DNA from: Aplidium turbinatum
Lineage: Eukaryota; Chordata; Ascidiacea; Aplousobranchia; Polyclinidae
DNA: 64,000 bases
Assembly (NCBI GenBank): GCA_918807975.1
Contig: OU964931.1
Location: 9,434,251-9,498,250 of the forward strand
Direction of reading: 5' to 3'
The notes beneath the pieces are model-generated. The model had not been told where the DNA came from. It did no database searches and was given only the letters and a program-made list of their open reading frames with translations. Each line of letters begins with the position of its first letter. Positions within the stretch are counted from its first letter, which is position 1. Shown here in pieces: positions 33,601-40,512 of this stretch. A program made the position numbers and the translations under genes.

Positions 33601-35348
33601 GAGTCGCCCAGAAAAGTTTTGGATAAGTGCTATAGCTCTTTCTGCATGATCATTGGTCCCAGCTAGAGATTTACATAGTTCTCGAGCAGTCTGATAAGCA
33701 CTGTTTTCTTCCCACTCTGACGCAGGAAGATAAAGAAAAGAATCTGGAAGGCTTAATTTTTTGAACAACAACTTTGTGTTTGTACTGGCAAATGAAGATA
33801 GTGTCTTAGTTTTTAAGCTGTTTGGTGTCATGGTGACTCTTTTATTGGGTGCTTCCAAATTTTCTTCTCCAATTCTCATCACTTCCACTATTTCTTCTTT
33901 GATGTTTGCTGCAACATCATCATCAAACAGAGAAAGGGCAACAAGCTCTTCCGAAAGATATAACAGATCACCACCCATCTTTTCAGTTGTTGCTTCGGAG
34001 ATACCTTTGTTAACAGTTTTATAAGCTTCCAATTCTTTATATAAGGACAAATCATTGTTGGGAGCTTTTATAGCCAAAGGAGCTGTTATCCACGCCTTGA
34101 TATAGATACGTGTAAAAAAACACATAGGTCATGGAGACCGTTTGCTCACGGCCCGTCAGGTGAAACTGACTTCGAAATAATCACACCTCAAAGGTGTATA
34201 TCACTTTCATCATCCACCGTGCATGATGGCTTGCACCAGGTGCTTTAAAATTAGCTTGCCCCAGTGTAGTATCTCCAAGAAAAAGCAATAAGATTTCCAT
34301 TAGTTTACGATAATCATCTCGAGGTTGCTTTTCCTTGCCAATACTACATGAATGAACTGAATAAGGTCATCCTTAATATCTTTAACACCCGCTGCAGCTT
34401 CTTCATCAGTGGAAGAATCTTCATAATTCTCTTGAGCTATGTACTCCTACTGCTCGTTGAATATGACCGATCTAGATGGTACTTTCCGCGGACATCACAT
34501 GCTGTGACGGCGGACATGTCCGCCATGCATTTCGAGGCCTGCTATTGTGTCTTCTAATAATACAACTGTGTTTTGTGAGAATTGTGCAATACACAATTAC
34601 ACATTTATGTCGTAGAGTGGAACAATTATGTCTTGAGAATTAAGCAATACAAATTCGTGTCTTAGAGTGGAACAATTGTGTCTTGTGATTGCTGTTAAAA
34701 TACTGTGATTAAGAGTGCTTTCAGGTGTTTTCATGTCTGCACAAAGTTGTTTAGAGGGGTTTCAAAAAGTTTATTTCATACCGCATCACACCCCCTATAC
34801 ATAGTGTATGGGGAAATTTTTAGGGCCTTGAGGAACCTCTAAACATTAATATTTTTCAAAAATATTTCACACAGGGTGTTTTTATCCAAAATGGAACCTT
34901 TTGGGAAGGTGAGACCTAAAAATTTCAAAAGTCAAAAAATAAGGACCACCCTAGCCTGTATAGTATACCAAATATAACAGTTACAGGTTACCTCATAGGT
35001 TTCATTTGATTTCCAATCATATACAGTAGCATCATACAGTGGAATTGTTTCATGGTCCAATGACTCACTGGTTATGATTACACCATCTGATTCCAGGCGA
35101 GATATGTCAAAGTGTTTTCGAAATGGAGAACTATCAGCACTTGTCAAAATATATCCAAATGATTCAATTTTTGGCAAGTTTCCTATATTAGTACCAACTG
35201 CTGTATTTTCAGTTACAACAAATGACAAACGCTTGAAAGCATGACATTCCTTTTCACAGAGAAGCAGCAATAGTATTCCAACCCTCCAAACATTCAATGC
35301 GAACTCATGGTGTCTGTATTTACAAACCCAATTCTTGACTGTGCACAT
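413..35348 (-). CDS. Dachsous-type large cadherin, 5' part of gene (9 coding exons, partial)
   Basis: Exons in coding order: 35348-34992, 32483-31752, 31305-31196, 30896-30783, 30616-30501, 30253-30121, 28673-28475, 1170-991, 653-413. All junctions are GT-AG and the phases agree (0,0,2,2,1,2,0,0,1), giving about 727 codons. The protein has a hydrophobic signal peptide (VGILLLLL near residue 25), then extracellular cadherin repeats with the calcium motifs DINDN, DVNDN and DANDN, DRE and LDRE-type segments. EC1 to EC6 are complete and EC7 is begun. The EC3-EC4 linker (NDNKPTINVIFL) followed by VSEAADPGEFIARVSVSDPD resembles Dachsous cadherins, from memory of the family. Fat or another large cadherin cannot be excluded. 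Dachsous binds Fat on neighbouring cells in planar polarity and Hippo signalling. The rest of the ectodomain, the membrane segment and the cytoplasmic tail lie beyond the left edge. Two introns are swollen by transposons. Confidence 0.85.
654..990 (-). other. Cadherin intron 8
   Basis: A 337-bp intron whose only recognisable content is a near-perfect palindromic repeat at 804-875. Confidence 0.75.
804..875. repeat. Palindromic short repeat, copy 1
   Basis: A 72-bp near-perfect palindrome. Arms start GCAAAACCCGTCATTTTTAC and meet at CGTCTGCAGACG. It is the best-preserved copy of the window-wide family. Confidence 0.9.
991..1170 (-). CDS. Cadherin exon 8: EC6 middle
   Basis: 180 bp (60 codons, phase 0 both ends), acceptor CTTTTGCAG, donor GTAGAA. 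It encodes VTAIDPDVDSVISYSFVAGS and FLDRETTASYKFQVQATDE. Joined after ...GRCVLQ of exon 7 it makes an uninterrupted EC6, so I assign it to the same gene although it lies 27 kb away. Confidence 0.85.
1311..1370. repeat. Palindromic short repeat, decayed copy 2
   Basis: CTTTTACATCGATGCAACGT faces GCTGATTCAATGTAAAGCAT. The outer arms are mostly lost. Confidence 0.55.
1424..2128. mobile_element. Non-autonomous DNA transposon with ~270-bp terminal inverted repeats
   Basis: The left end CACGGCCTACTAGAACACGG is mirrored by CCGTGTTCTAGTAGGCCGTG at 2109-2128. The inverted similarity continues about 270 bp inward: the same accidental peptide stretch (FTYFWKWED) is read at 1456-1653 on the minus strand and at 1893-2096 on the plus strand. 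GCACATG flanks both sides (1417-1423, 2129-2135), and depending on where the ends are placed the duplication is 7-9 bp. No transposase is present. Long TIRs with about 9-bp duplications would suit a Mutator-like MITE, but the superfamily is not settled. Confidence 0.8.
2905..4207. mobile_element. TIR DNA element, CTGGGTTTTTTTTT ends, 8-bp TSD
   Basis: It starts CTGGGTTTTTTTTTTC and ends AAAAAAAAAACCCAG. Exact 8-bp copies of GAGAGAAG lie at 2897-2904 and 4208-4215. Subterminal GGTCATTTGTC and CGGTCATTTT motifs recur at both ends. It carries no transposase. A second element (3028-3948) is inserted in it. The 8-bp duplication points to hAT or a P-like group, but I do not recognise the family. 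Confidence 0.8.
3028..3948. mobile_element. TIR element of the CAGGCCTCGAAATTC family, copy 1 (nested)
   Basis: It begins CAAGCCTCGAAATTCG and ends GAATTTTGAGGCCTG, with subterminal ACGGCGGACA and TGTCCGCCGT. The flanks read AGCTGA (3022-3027) and GGCTGA (3949-3954), a 6-bp duplication with one mismatch. It sits inside the element at 2905-4207, so it is younger. It is an internally shortened relative of the copy at 23711-25311. Confidence 0.8.
5179..5273. repeat. Palindromic short repeat, copy 3
   Basis: GTCGGCAAATCAG at the left mirrors CTGATTTGCTGGC at the right, around a centre AACGTTTGCAGACGTTGAAT. The left arm carries a short AT insertion. Confidence 0.75.
5407..5456. repeat. Short tandem duplication, 26-bp unit
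   Basis: Two adjacent copies of a unit containing GGCTAAAAGGGTCCTATATG. Confidence 0.85.
7078..7149. repeat. Palindromic short repeat, copy 4
   Basis: CAGACAGCAAATCAACTGTT leads into ATTGATTCAACGTCCGCAGA and CGTTGAAT. The right arm is decayed. Confidence 0.7.
8104..8507 (-). mobile_element. 5'-truncated LINE, ORF2 C-terminal end
   Basis: The minus strand 8465-8139 encodes a LINE reverse-transcriptase C-terminus: AWVRLNRLRTGVGRF, MHKWGLAPSSECECGA and a Cys/His knuckle with TADHVIHHC. This wording is common in Jockey/CR1-type LINEs. The 3' tail is an (ATC)n run at 8101-8116. GTTTAGATGCT (11 bp) is repeated at 8093-8103 and 8508-8518, the expected target-site duplication of a target-primed insertion. 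Only about 400 bp of the element remains. Confidence 0.85.
8522..8694 (-). mobile_element. Second 5'-truncated LINE 3' end, at the same target site
   Basis: On the minus strand the sequence reads ...IKQITGIKNIPEVLAKTKNR then AKWREFIWEATADQYD and a stop, the extreme C-terminus of another LINE ORF2. TAGATGCTAAT occurs at 8511-8521 and 8695-8705 as an 11-bp duplication. It overlaps the duplication of the neighbouring LINE, so both inserted at one 11-mer. Confidence 0.75.
10127..10210. repeat. Palindromic short repeat, copy 5
   Basis: The arms CGACATTTTTACATTGATTC and ATCAATGTAAAAATGACG meet at AACGTCTGCAGACGTT. The outer ends are GCTAGCAAAATC and GAATTTTTCTGTCTGGG. Confidence 0.88.
10738..10796. 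repeat. Palindromic short repeat, decayed copy 6
   Basis: CACTTTTACATTCAGACC, then TTACGTCTGCAGACGATTGA and CAATGTAGAAAAAGG. Confidence 0.6.
11226..11265. repeat. Palindromic short repeat, fragment
   Basis: ATACATTGATTCTACAGATG, then TTCAGTCAACGTAAAAATG. This is a shortened core. Confidence 0.45.
11407..11630 (+). mobile_element. tRNA-derived SINE, plus strand
   Basis: The head has RNA polymerase III promoter boxes: A box TGGCGCAGTGT (11411-11421) and B box GGTTCGACTCC (11454-11464). The body includes CCGCTCACCTCTACCCAGGG, GTAATAAA and a GGTGCCGAAGGCAT segment. The same body occurs in reverse at 15551-15806, so this is a dispersed SINE family and not a tRNA gene. Confidence 0.85.
12262..12320. 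repeat. Palindromic short repeat, half copy
   Basis: TAGATGTTGAATCAATGTGA, then GATGATTTTTGTTTGGG. Only the right arm is recognisable. Confidence 0.45.
13635..13748. repeat. Palindromic short repeat, copy with duplicated centre
   Basis: CTAGCGAAATTCATCTTTTC faces GACGAATTTTTCTAGCTGGG. The centre contains GACGTCTTCAGACAGACGTC followed by AACGTCTTCGGACGTT, that is, two adjacent palindromic cores. Confidence 0.75.
14384..14455. repeat. Palindromic short repeat, decayed copies near 14.15, 14.4 and 14.95 kb
   Basis: TTTTTACGTTGGTTCAACGT, then GATGATGTAAAAAGAC. Similar weak remnants lie at 14148-14200 and 14940-14995. Confidence 0.4.
14494..14647. mobile_element. hAT-type MITE, TAGGGCTGTTC ends
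   Basis: It starts TAGGGCTGTTCAAAACGAAA and ends AGTTTCGAACAACCTTG, an imperfect inverted repeat. The flanks CTATCTAT (14486-14493) and CTATCATT (14648-14655) match at 6 of 8 positions. It is 154 bp and non-coding. Confidence 0.6.
15551..15806 (-). mobile_element. tRNA-derived SINE, minus strand
   Basis: This is the reverse copy of the SINE at 11407-11630. The complement of the B box lies at 15743-15754 (GGGAGTCGAACC) and of the A box near 15790-15800 (TTGCGCCATCC). It shares the TATTACACCCTAGGTAGAGG and GAGCGGT body. Confidence 0.85.
16221..16602. mobile_element. hAT-type MITE, CAGGGTTGCCAG ends
   Basis: Perfect 12-bp terminal inverted repeats CAGGGTTGCCAG and CTGGCAACCCTG bound 382 bp of AT-rich non-coding DNA. 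The flanking octamers (GCAAACAA, GCTGTGAG) no longer match, so the insertion is old or rearranged. Confidence 0.7.
18344..18402. repeat. Palindromic short repeat, shortened copy
   Basis: CCAGACAGCAAATCAATCG and CGATTGGTTTGCTGTCTGG form terminal inverted repeats. The usual CTGCAG centre is lost. Confidence 0.8.
18572..18655. repeat. Palindromic short repeat, copy
   Basis: TTGCAAAATCCGGCATTTGC, then TGATTCAACAGCTGCAGACG and TTGCATCAATGCAAAAAATG. Confidence 0.8.
19737..20268. mobile_element. Non-autonomous hAT element, CAGTGGTTCCCAACC ends
   Basis: The terminal inverted repeats CAGTGGTTCCCAACC and GGTTGGGAACCACTG are perfect. The target-site duplication is AACTATAC (19729-19736) and AACTACAC (20269-20276), one mismatch in 8. 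The left end has the TGGGGTCCACGGACCCC and GTCCGTG stem motifs seen in many animal hAT elements. It has no transposase segment. Confidence 0.92.
20609..21407 (-). mobile_element. hAT element with transposase remnant, CAGTGGTTCTTAACC ends
   Basis: Perfect 15-bp terminal inverted repeats CAGTGGTTCTTAACC and GGTTAAGAACCACTG are flanked by perfect 8-bp duplications ATCTAGAT (20601-20608, 21408-21415). It is 799 bp and encodes the end of a transposase on the minus strand, so it is an internally deleted autonomous-type copy. The intact duplication suggests a fairly recent insertion. Confidence 0.95.
20738..21043 (-). pseudogene. hAT transposase C-terminal dimerisation domain (ZBED5/FAM200-like)
   Basis: The 101-residue frame contains FWCQQMESYPLITKVALEVL and MPFVTTYVCEHAFSIVVVV, then KKRNRLACENDMRITVSETK and a C-terminal SEKQQKSH. 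This is the conserved hAT dimerisation segment (F-Y-P-L-A-L ... T-Y-CE-FS ... K-RNRL ... L-RIxLS). The N-terminal BED finger and the RNase-H-like core are absent, so it cannot be an active transposase by itself. Confidence 0.88.
21575..21670. repeat. Palindromic short repeat, decayed copy
   Basis: TTTTACATTTTTCCAACGTT, then GGACGTTGAAACGATGCAAA and TGGCTGGG. A second arm-like piece follows (CCAATGTAAATATGACGGAC and TTTGTTGTCTGG). Confidence 0.5.
24444..24764 (-). pseudogene. Transposase fragment inside the CAGGCCTCG element
   Basis: The minus strand reads FTPSHQFPVIKAIDN..., KIKRLFEIAYFIAKEELAFT and LFPQLAGLEKRHGIDLG. The AYFIAKEELAFTxxPxL pattern recalls hAT-like transposases related to ZNF862 and C17orf113 (from memory, not searched). 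The first ~25 residues (MRMRAMNLLVLLGILVVIDA) look unrelated. Coding potential stops after about 106 codons, well short of a 500+-residue transposase. Confidence 0.6.
25103..25140. repeat. Hairpin inside the CAGGCCTCG element
   Basis: GGAATGCGA (25111-25119) and TCGCATTCC (25125-25133) form a perfect stem with a 5-base loop. It is extended imperfectly by TGCGC and GCGCA. The shorter copy at 3028-3948 does not keep it. Confidence 0.75.
25801..25845. repeat. Palindromic short repeat, half copy
   Basis: AGCTGGCAAAAATGGTTGTT, then TTTACATCATCTCAACGATG. Only one arm is present. Confidence 0.4.
27120..27406. mobile_element. hAT-type MITE, CAGGGTTTCCCAA ends
   Basis: 287 bp with terminal inverted repeats CAGGGTTTCCCAA and TTGGGAAACCCTG. 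An exact 8-bp duplication CACTATAG lies at 27112-27119 and 27407-27414. GGTCCGCGGACC near the right end forms a subterminal stem. It has no coding capacity. Confidence 0.95.
28009..28093. repeat. Palindromic short repeat, copy
   Basis: CCAAACAGCAAATTCGTC, then ATTTTTACATTGATTTAACG, TCTGTAAACG, and AATCAATGTAAAAACGACAA and ATCTGTCTGG. It lies about 380 bp from exon 7. Confidence 0.88.
28475..28673 (-). CDS. Cadherin exon 7: end of EC5, start of EC6
   Basis: 199 bp, acceptor TCCACAG, donor GTAGTA, phase 2 to phase 0. It encodes KEYLDHSINAAPSLVVIATD, KGSPPLSSSAELEVKISDAS and the EC6 opening APRFEVSSYSTSVSEDVGVG. The EC5 end reads DASDS where most repeats have DxNDN, so the calcium-binding asparagine of this linker is changed. 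The 27.3-kb intron starts here. Confidence 0.88.
28674..30120 (-). other. Cadherin intron 6
   Basis: 1.4 kb of AT-rich DNA. I see no exon and no assignable repeat. Confidence 0.7.
30121..30253 (-). CDS. Cadherin exon 6: EC5 middle
   Basis: 133 bp, acceptor ATCTTCAG, donor GTACGT, phase 1 to phase 2. It encodes TFVAHLTATDIDAGLNAEVS then YSLGLTPQNHWFNINPDSGL. The DIDAGLNAEVSY and F-I-P-SG-L patterns are diagnostic of cadherin repeats. Confidence 0.88.
30373..30458. repeat. Palindromic short repeat in cadherin intron 5
   Basis: CCCAGCAGCAAAATAGGTCT, then ACATTGATTCAACGTCCGAC, and ATAGCTGGG at the right end. The right arm is diverged. Confidence 0.75.
30501..30616 (-). CDS. Cadherin exon 5: end of EC4, start of EC5
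   Basis: 116 bp from acceptor ATTTTCAG to donor GTAATG, phase 2 to phase 1. It encodes SPSQSAQTSFTITVEDANDN and SPLFEEESYEVHLAEDAFRG, a standard repeat end (DANDN) followed by the A strand of EC5. Confidence 0.88.
30783..30896 (-). CDS. Cadherin exon 4: EC4 continued
   Basis: 114 bp between acceptor TGCTTCAG and donor GTAGGT, phase 2 to phase 2. It encodes RFGLQTQNNVVYLVCLKQPL then DRETQATHHITLTATDQG, containing the conserved LDRE and ATDQG motifs of a cadherin repeat. Confidence 0.85.
31196..31305 (-). CDS. Cadherin exon 3: EC4 middle
   Basis: 110 bp, entered in phase 0 after acceptor ATCTCCAG and left in phase 2 at GTGAAT. It encodes VSEAADPGEFIARVSVSDPD and then EGLASQVNVTLTGGSG, the A' to C strand part of EC4. 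The wording of this repeat is the best pointer to Dachsous. Confidence 0.85.
31752..32483 (-). CDS. Cadherin exon 2: end of EC1, EC2, EC3, start of EC4
   Basis: This 732-bp exon (244 codons, phase 0 at both ends) follows an acceptor TTTTTCAG. It carries three linker motifs: DINDN near its start, DINDN at the EC2/EC3 boundary and DVNDN at the EC3/EC4 boundary. EC2 has EEDPSFFFTVEAFDGG and EC3 has LDFEQAMQYKLVLEAVDAG, which are typical cadherin strands. It ends in DAKGAK before donor GTAATG. Confidence 0.92.
33059..33083. repeat. Perfect 11-bp inverted repeat inside the TAGGG element
   Basis: GTATGACATAC and GTATGTCATAC are separated by ATT. Confidence 0.8.
33508..34125 (-). CDS. Transposon-encoded protein, C-terminal part (205 codons), family unassigned
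   Basis: The frame opens at ATG 34125. It contains YLSEELVALSLFDDDVAANI, then a C-terminal block SAYQTARELCKSLAGTNDHA, ERAIALIQNFSGRLTKDEKQ and LQYLLQVVSQHQK. The NDxAERxIxLIQxFxGxLTxDExQxQxLLQVV pattern resembles transposon-linked uncharacterised proteins in invertebrate genomes (recall, not searched). The frame lies centrally between the two TIRs, which supports it being the element's own gene end. Length and position suggest the N-terminal transposase core is missing from this copy. The start codon is uncertain because upstream sequence may be coding in other copies. Confidence 0.55.
   Translation of the reverse strand: MCFFTRIYIKAWITAPLAIKAPNNDLSLYKELEAYKTVNKGISEATTEKMGGDLLYLSEELVALSLFDDDVAANIKEEIVEVMRIGEENLEAPNKRVTMTPNSLKTKTLSSFASTNTKLLFKKLSLPDSFLYLPASEWEENSAYQTARELCKSLAGTNDHAERAIALIQNFSGRLTKDEKQLQYLLQVVSQHQKCISEPLKKALM
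34461..34541. repeat. Right-end fragment of the CAGGCCTCGAAATTC family
   Basis: ATATGACCGATCTAGATGGT through GACGGCGGACATGTCCGCC to TTTCGAGGCCTG matches the last ~80 bp of the copies ending at 3948 and 25311. No left end is nearby. Confidence 0.8.
34992..35348 (-). CDS. Cadherin exon 1: start codon, signal peptide, most of EC1
   Basis: A true ATG at 35348-35346 opens 119 codons. A basic N-terminus and a leucine run (residues about 22-30) followed by CHA look like a secretory signal. EC1 follows, starting near FKRLSFVVTENTAVG and reaching LDHETIPLYDATV. The donor is GTAACC directly after GAG (phase 0). The next exon resumes with ITVNVTDINDN, so the spliced junction reads as a normal EC1 end. 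Confidence 0.85.
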
Positions 35349-37512
35349 AATGGCATTGTAACTGTGTAGCCGATCTATAAAAAGTGCTATCTAACAGCCA
35401 TCTTCAAATGATCCTAAAAACCTTAAATTAAATTTGTATAAAACATGGTAATTTTTGGTAAAGATGATGCCATACAAATTTAGAATTAATGTGTATTTTC
35501 ATCATGCATTTACAAGTTGTACGCTGTCAGTCAGTATCCCTTCTCTTAATTGGTGGCACATGTGTTTATAACAATGCATTATTTTAAGCTTCTGCAACAA
35601 GTTAGGGATTGATAGTGTAGCACACTACTTAATGGTAGCTAGACAGAACTACACAAAAGTTGGTCATAAGTTCATTCACCTTACGATAGAATACATTAAA
35701 AACAAACTATTAGCAACTTTTGTAATTTAAATTAGGATACAATAACAACTATTATTACAGAATAAAAAATTATTTGCAAGAGCTAAGGATAAATATGACA
35801 CTGGTCACACTTTACAGTGACCAAGTTAATACTGGACATTGATTGATGAAAAAATTATGGCATAAAAACAGTCTTTATAGATTCAAGATGGAGATCTGCA
35901 AACTTGCACTGCTGATTTAGGAGAATACATTGATAAGTGACATGAGAGCTATGGTTTGCACACCCTTTCTTTAGTATGTTATTTAGCTAGATCATGTCTT
36001 AATCTAATTAAGTTTCTTTATTGCATGTTATACATAGATATATCTGACTATTCAGCTTGAATTTTGCCATTTGGTTCTGCACAACAATTGACATCAGCAC
36101 CCTTAGCGAAAACAGCAGCCTGCTTCATATTTTAAGATTCCTGTTTGTTATGTTGACTGTAGAGTTCAAGATATTCTAAATACTACCACTGCCATTGTTG
36201 TCAAACAATCTTTAGACAATTATTGCCGACACGAGTGTGTATTATAATCTATAGTTTAGGCAAGGGATGGGTAAACTTTTTAAGTGAGTGCCATAAAATT
36301 TATATTTTTAAAATGTATTTCTATGAGAAACATACAATGCTTTAACACTTAATACAACAAACATGCAGTGGCAACTCTTTAGTTGTAAAAGTGTGGGCCA
36401 CGTGTTAGTTAAAGACAAAAAAAACAATGTGGGCGGGGTGGGTTAGGAGACCTCCACTGAAAAAATTGAAAAATCACATTTAATTTGGTGCATTCTAAGC
36501 ATATTTTCAGCTCTAAATTGCTATGAAAAATTAAGATAAAACTTTCTGTAAGCCAAATGTTACGGTATCATCAAAAGAGCCATATATGGCTTATAGGCCA
36601 TGGGTTTCCGACCCCTGGTATGGGCTAAATGGCCCAAAATATTTTTTGGTGTGCAGAAGCTTTGCACGATGTTAATCTCCAAATACACTATTTTTTTAAA
36701 GATCATAACACCAGTATTTTTTATTTGCCACAGGTCGAAGCCAATGTTAGTTAGGGAAAATGAAGTGGAGACTGTCTGCACTAACTTTGCTCATTTTATT
36801 TTTCATCATTAATGCATCCGGGTCGAAAAAAATACTAGGCTACTAACTACAATAGTCGATATAGGCCTACCAGCATGTCGATGAACGGGAAAGGTGGCAA
36901 AACCTTGAAAAGTTTGAAACGTGCCTAAATTGTAAATATGAAGGAGGCTATATGTTTGTAGTTAGCATAGCCACAAAACCCAAACTAGAATTTTGATTTT
37001 CCCTTCATATTAACTCTTGTCCTGATATGTCAGCCTATTGACTATTGCTTTATCAACCCTTAGCTTGTAAAGACTTTTTCAACAAACAACTAAGCTATGC
37101 ACTAGCTAAAGAATTCCTGAAATAAGGCAACTAAAATAGAAACAAAGGCTATGCACACAAGTACTTTCAAAAGTAAACAAATCTCTCCATGAGCATCTGG
37201 TCATTTTAGACTTCAAGTGACTTATTCTTGTCCACAAATCACCAGCAAGTTAAAAAAAAAAGGAGAAAGTGGCGAGTGGCGTCCGTAGTTGCAAGCAGAT
37301 ACCAAGCTATGCTGACCTCTAGCGAATCTGACACGGCGCGCTTTCATTTTTGTTTCAACTTTTGCGCCAAGCGGTTGCCTATTTTATTTCATTTCTAGCT
37401 CATTGCAAAAAAATTATTGTTTAAATAATATTTTATGACACAAAACCAAATTGTCATAATCCACTGGCGCAGCCTAATTGTAATTTCTGATGACAGTCGC
37501 TTGATCCTTCAA
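35349..37512. other. 5' flank of the cadherin gene / intergenic
   Basis: No gene seen. The promoter and any 5' untranslated exon of the cadherin should lie here, but I can point to no specific site. The stretch 36250-36620 is a transposon-like block. The rest is AT-rich and unassigned. Confidence 0.6.
36254..36617. mobile_element. Probable hAT-type MITE, CAAGGGATGGG ... GACCCCTG
   Basis: The left end CAAGGGATGGGTAAACTTTT with GTGAGTGCCA and the right end GCCATGGGTTTCCGACCCCT(G), with AGAGCCATATATGGC inside, follow the layout of animal hAT MITEs. The two ends pair only loosely and no matching octamers flank them. Confidence 0.5.
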
Positions 37513-37774
37513 CCCAGCAGTAGGCAGAGTAGGCAGTTGCCTAGGGCGGCAAATTATTGGGGGGGGAAAAACATACGAATATATTACATTGATAATACTG
37601 TACGTGAATATAATAATTCACAACAGATATATAGGAATTAATAAATATGTTATCACATCACACACATTTATAAACAGTGCGGCAAGTCATGTATGGCAAG
37701 TCATGGCCCCTAGAGTACTTCACGCTTGATTGGTTTTCAACAATATGTGCTGCTTCTTTTATTTTATTTATCTG

Positions 37775-38279
37775 TGGTCACAGCGGTAAACCATAATCTC
37801 TTCGTGGGAAAATTTTAACATAAAGTTCCCGAATCCGTTCGTCTGTATATAATGACCGAAGAAACACACACTTGAACTTCTTTTCAAACAGTGTATTTCT
37901 GTAAAATTAGCCCGCGGCTATCGAAATGGGGTTGCAATGCCGTACACCTCTAAAACTGTCACTACGATACAGATTACTTGGATAAAAGACGGAGAATTTG
38001 TCCAGCTAGCAAGCACCAAATAAACCAGTTAAATGTGCGACCGACTTCCAACAAACAACTTCGAGAATGAATCAGAAAAATTTGTGATAACTCAAAGGCA
38101 CGCCAGCAGTAGCGCGACGCAACATTTCATGTTTAAACCGGTTTCAACAGGTTTGACACAGGTCTTACGGACGATGGTGCAATTTTGGCTCATGTTTTAG
38201 GAATTTCCATGACGTAATATTCAGTAGACCCGAACAGTTTCTACATGACGTTTGACCAGGCGAACAACCGTCTGGAACA
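37775..38279 (-). repeat. Left (3') LTR of the outer BEL/Pao element
   Basis: 505 bp, TG...CA termini, almost identical to 49665-50169. Confidence 0.93.
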
Positions 38280-39931
38280 TAGTGGCCCCTAGTTATGACA
38301 GTCTGACATGGCATAACTAAAAAAGAATTGACGACAATTGTGAGCCAATGAATAAAAACACATGATACACAAATTGTTTGAATCACTCACGTTTAAGTTA
38401 ATACGCAAATATAAAGGGCATGCAAAGAATGAACAACAATAAGAACACGACGATACATGAAATTGGTACCATAGGTATTAGGTACACGCAAAAATGATGC
38501 TATATACAATGATTGCGATAATAACCGACTGTTCTGGGCTCAGACAAGTGTCGGCCACCGCAGACAAAACCAGGCTCAAACCCTAACACTTAGGTGTTCT
38601 TTACGGGGGCGAGGCACGAAATATCCCTCAACACATAGTCTACTTTCACTTTCCCCGTACTCTCATCATAGTTGCAGACGGCAACTTTAGCTCTACGAAC
38701 CACAGGCTTCCCTTTCCTAATTTGTGGAACTACCTCATGCACCCTCCCAAGTTGATACTTCCCACGTTTACCAATGTCCTGGAGAGAACCTACCACTACA
38801 AGTTGACCAGGCTCCAAATTCTCGGCCATTTTTAGCCATTTTTTCCGGCCCTGAAGACCTGGCAAGTAAAAATCGATCCATTTACTCCAAAACTGCTGAG
38901 AAAGTGACAAATTGAACCGATAATCCCTTCTTAATTGGTCACGATCATGTGGTTGCCCAACAGCACAGTATGGGTCTAAGTATGGGGTTAAAGTGAGGCA
39001 GGGATGATGACAGTAAAATCCCTAGGGTCGTCACTCAAAGGTACCAAAGGGCGTTCGTTCACGATCCGAACGGCACTGCCAGAGTTTGCAAAATACCATC
39101 TCGGTAACAAAAAATCCTTAAGCAGGTCCAAAGAGCGAAGCCACGACTCCCACTCTTTAACAAAGCTATCAGGGACCTCGGTGACCCAATCAAACTTGTC
39201 TATCGCCAATTGCTGAAGTATAAGGCGTGCTTTTAGAAAAAATGGCTCTCCAAAGCCTAGCGGATCAAAATTTTGTCCAAGCTGACTGAGCATACTTCGG
39301 CGCGTGTGTTTAGCTAAGGGCTTTAAGGAACATGCGATACGCATCTCGTCAGACTCGGTTTGCCACACACAACCCAATGTCTTCGCTGATGGCAAAGTCA
39401 TATTTTCAGTCTGAAAGTCAATGTCACGAATCAAAGGTGAAAGCATCTCATTATCCAAATTTGACAAGACAATCATAGCCTCCTTGTTAGCACTCCACTT
39501 ACCAAGTTTAAACCCACGGCTATCAAACAAAGCAATTGATTCATGAGTGATTTGCTGAGCTTCCTCTAAGCTATCAGCCGAAAATATAAAATCATCCATG
39601 TACATATTATTTGCAATATTGCAGAGAGTCAATTCACCAGCACTGCTGGGATTCTGCTCGATCATTTTCTTTATAGCCAAGCAAGCGATATACGGGCTAC
39701 TCTTTATTCCCCAAGGGTGTACACAAAAACGAAATGGTACCATCCTACCATTTTCAAGGTCATCATCTTCAAACCACAATATACGAAACAAATCCCTTTG
39801 CGACTCAGGTAACTTTATTTGAAAGAAGCATTTAGTCACATCAGCCATGAGACCAAATCTACTCAGCCGAAATCTAGCCAAGACATCTACCAGAGGGTTT
39901 AACAAGTCAGGACCCGAAAACATTACATCAT

Positions 39932-40512
39932 TGGTCACAGCGGTAAACCATAATCTCTTCGTGGGAAAATTGTAACGTAAGATTCCCAAATCCGTTCGTC
40001 TGCATGCAATGACCCAAAAATAAACACACTTTCGAAACGTCTATTCAAACAGTGTATTCCAGTCAAATTAGCCCGAGGCTATCGAAAATAGGTGTAACGC
40101 CTACACCTCTAAAAAAACTGTCACTACAATACAGATTAATTGGATAAAAGACGGAACTTTTGTCCAGCTAGCAAGCACTAAGCCAACAGTTAAATGAGCG
40201 GCCAACTTTCAAGCAATCATTTTACGAATGACCAGAATAGATATCAATATCTCAAATTCACGTATGCAGTACTGTGACGCAATAATGAAAAACAATTATG
40301 AAGTCATTCAACAGGTGTTCGAGCTAGTGAACCAATGCATTCATGTTTAAACAGGCCCAAACAGGTCCAAACAAATTTAAACAGGTCTGACACAAGTCTT
40401 ATTAACGCTGGTGCAATTTTGGCTCATGTTTTAGGAATTTCCATGACGTAATATTCAGTAGACTTGAACGGTTTTTATATGACGTTTGATTTGGTGAAAA
40501 TTGTCGGGAACA
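39932..40512 (-). repeat. Left (3') LTR of the inner BEL/Pao element
   Basis: 581 bp. It shares its first ~60 bp and a central block with the outer element's LTR but differs clearly elsewhere. Confidence 0.92.

Larger units (their letters stand above)
32892..34953 (-). mobile_element. 2.06-kb DNA transposon, TAGGG(C/T)GGTCC ends
   Basis: The ends TAGGGCGGTCC and GGACCACCCTA are inverted repeats. The inverted similarity continues about 150-200 bp inward, sharing GTTTAGAGGTTCCTC and its complement. An exact 8-bp duplication GCCTGTAT lies at 32884-32891 and 34954-34961. The interior codes on the minus strand (33508-34125) and also holds a fragment of the CAGGCCTCG family. It is inserted in the first cadherin intron, its edge 38 bp past the exon 1 donor. 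The TSD length and the TAGGG start suit hAT, but the long TIRs are unusual for it. Confidence 0.88.
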
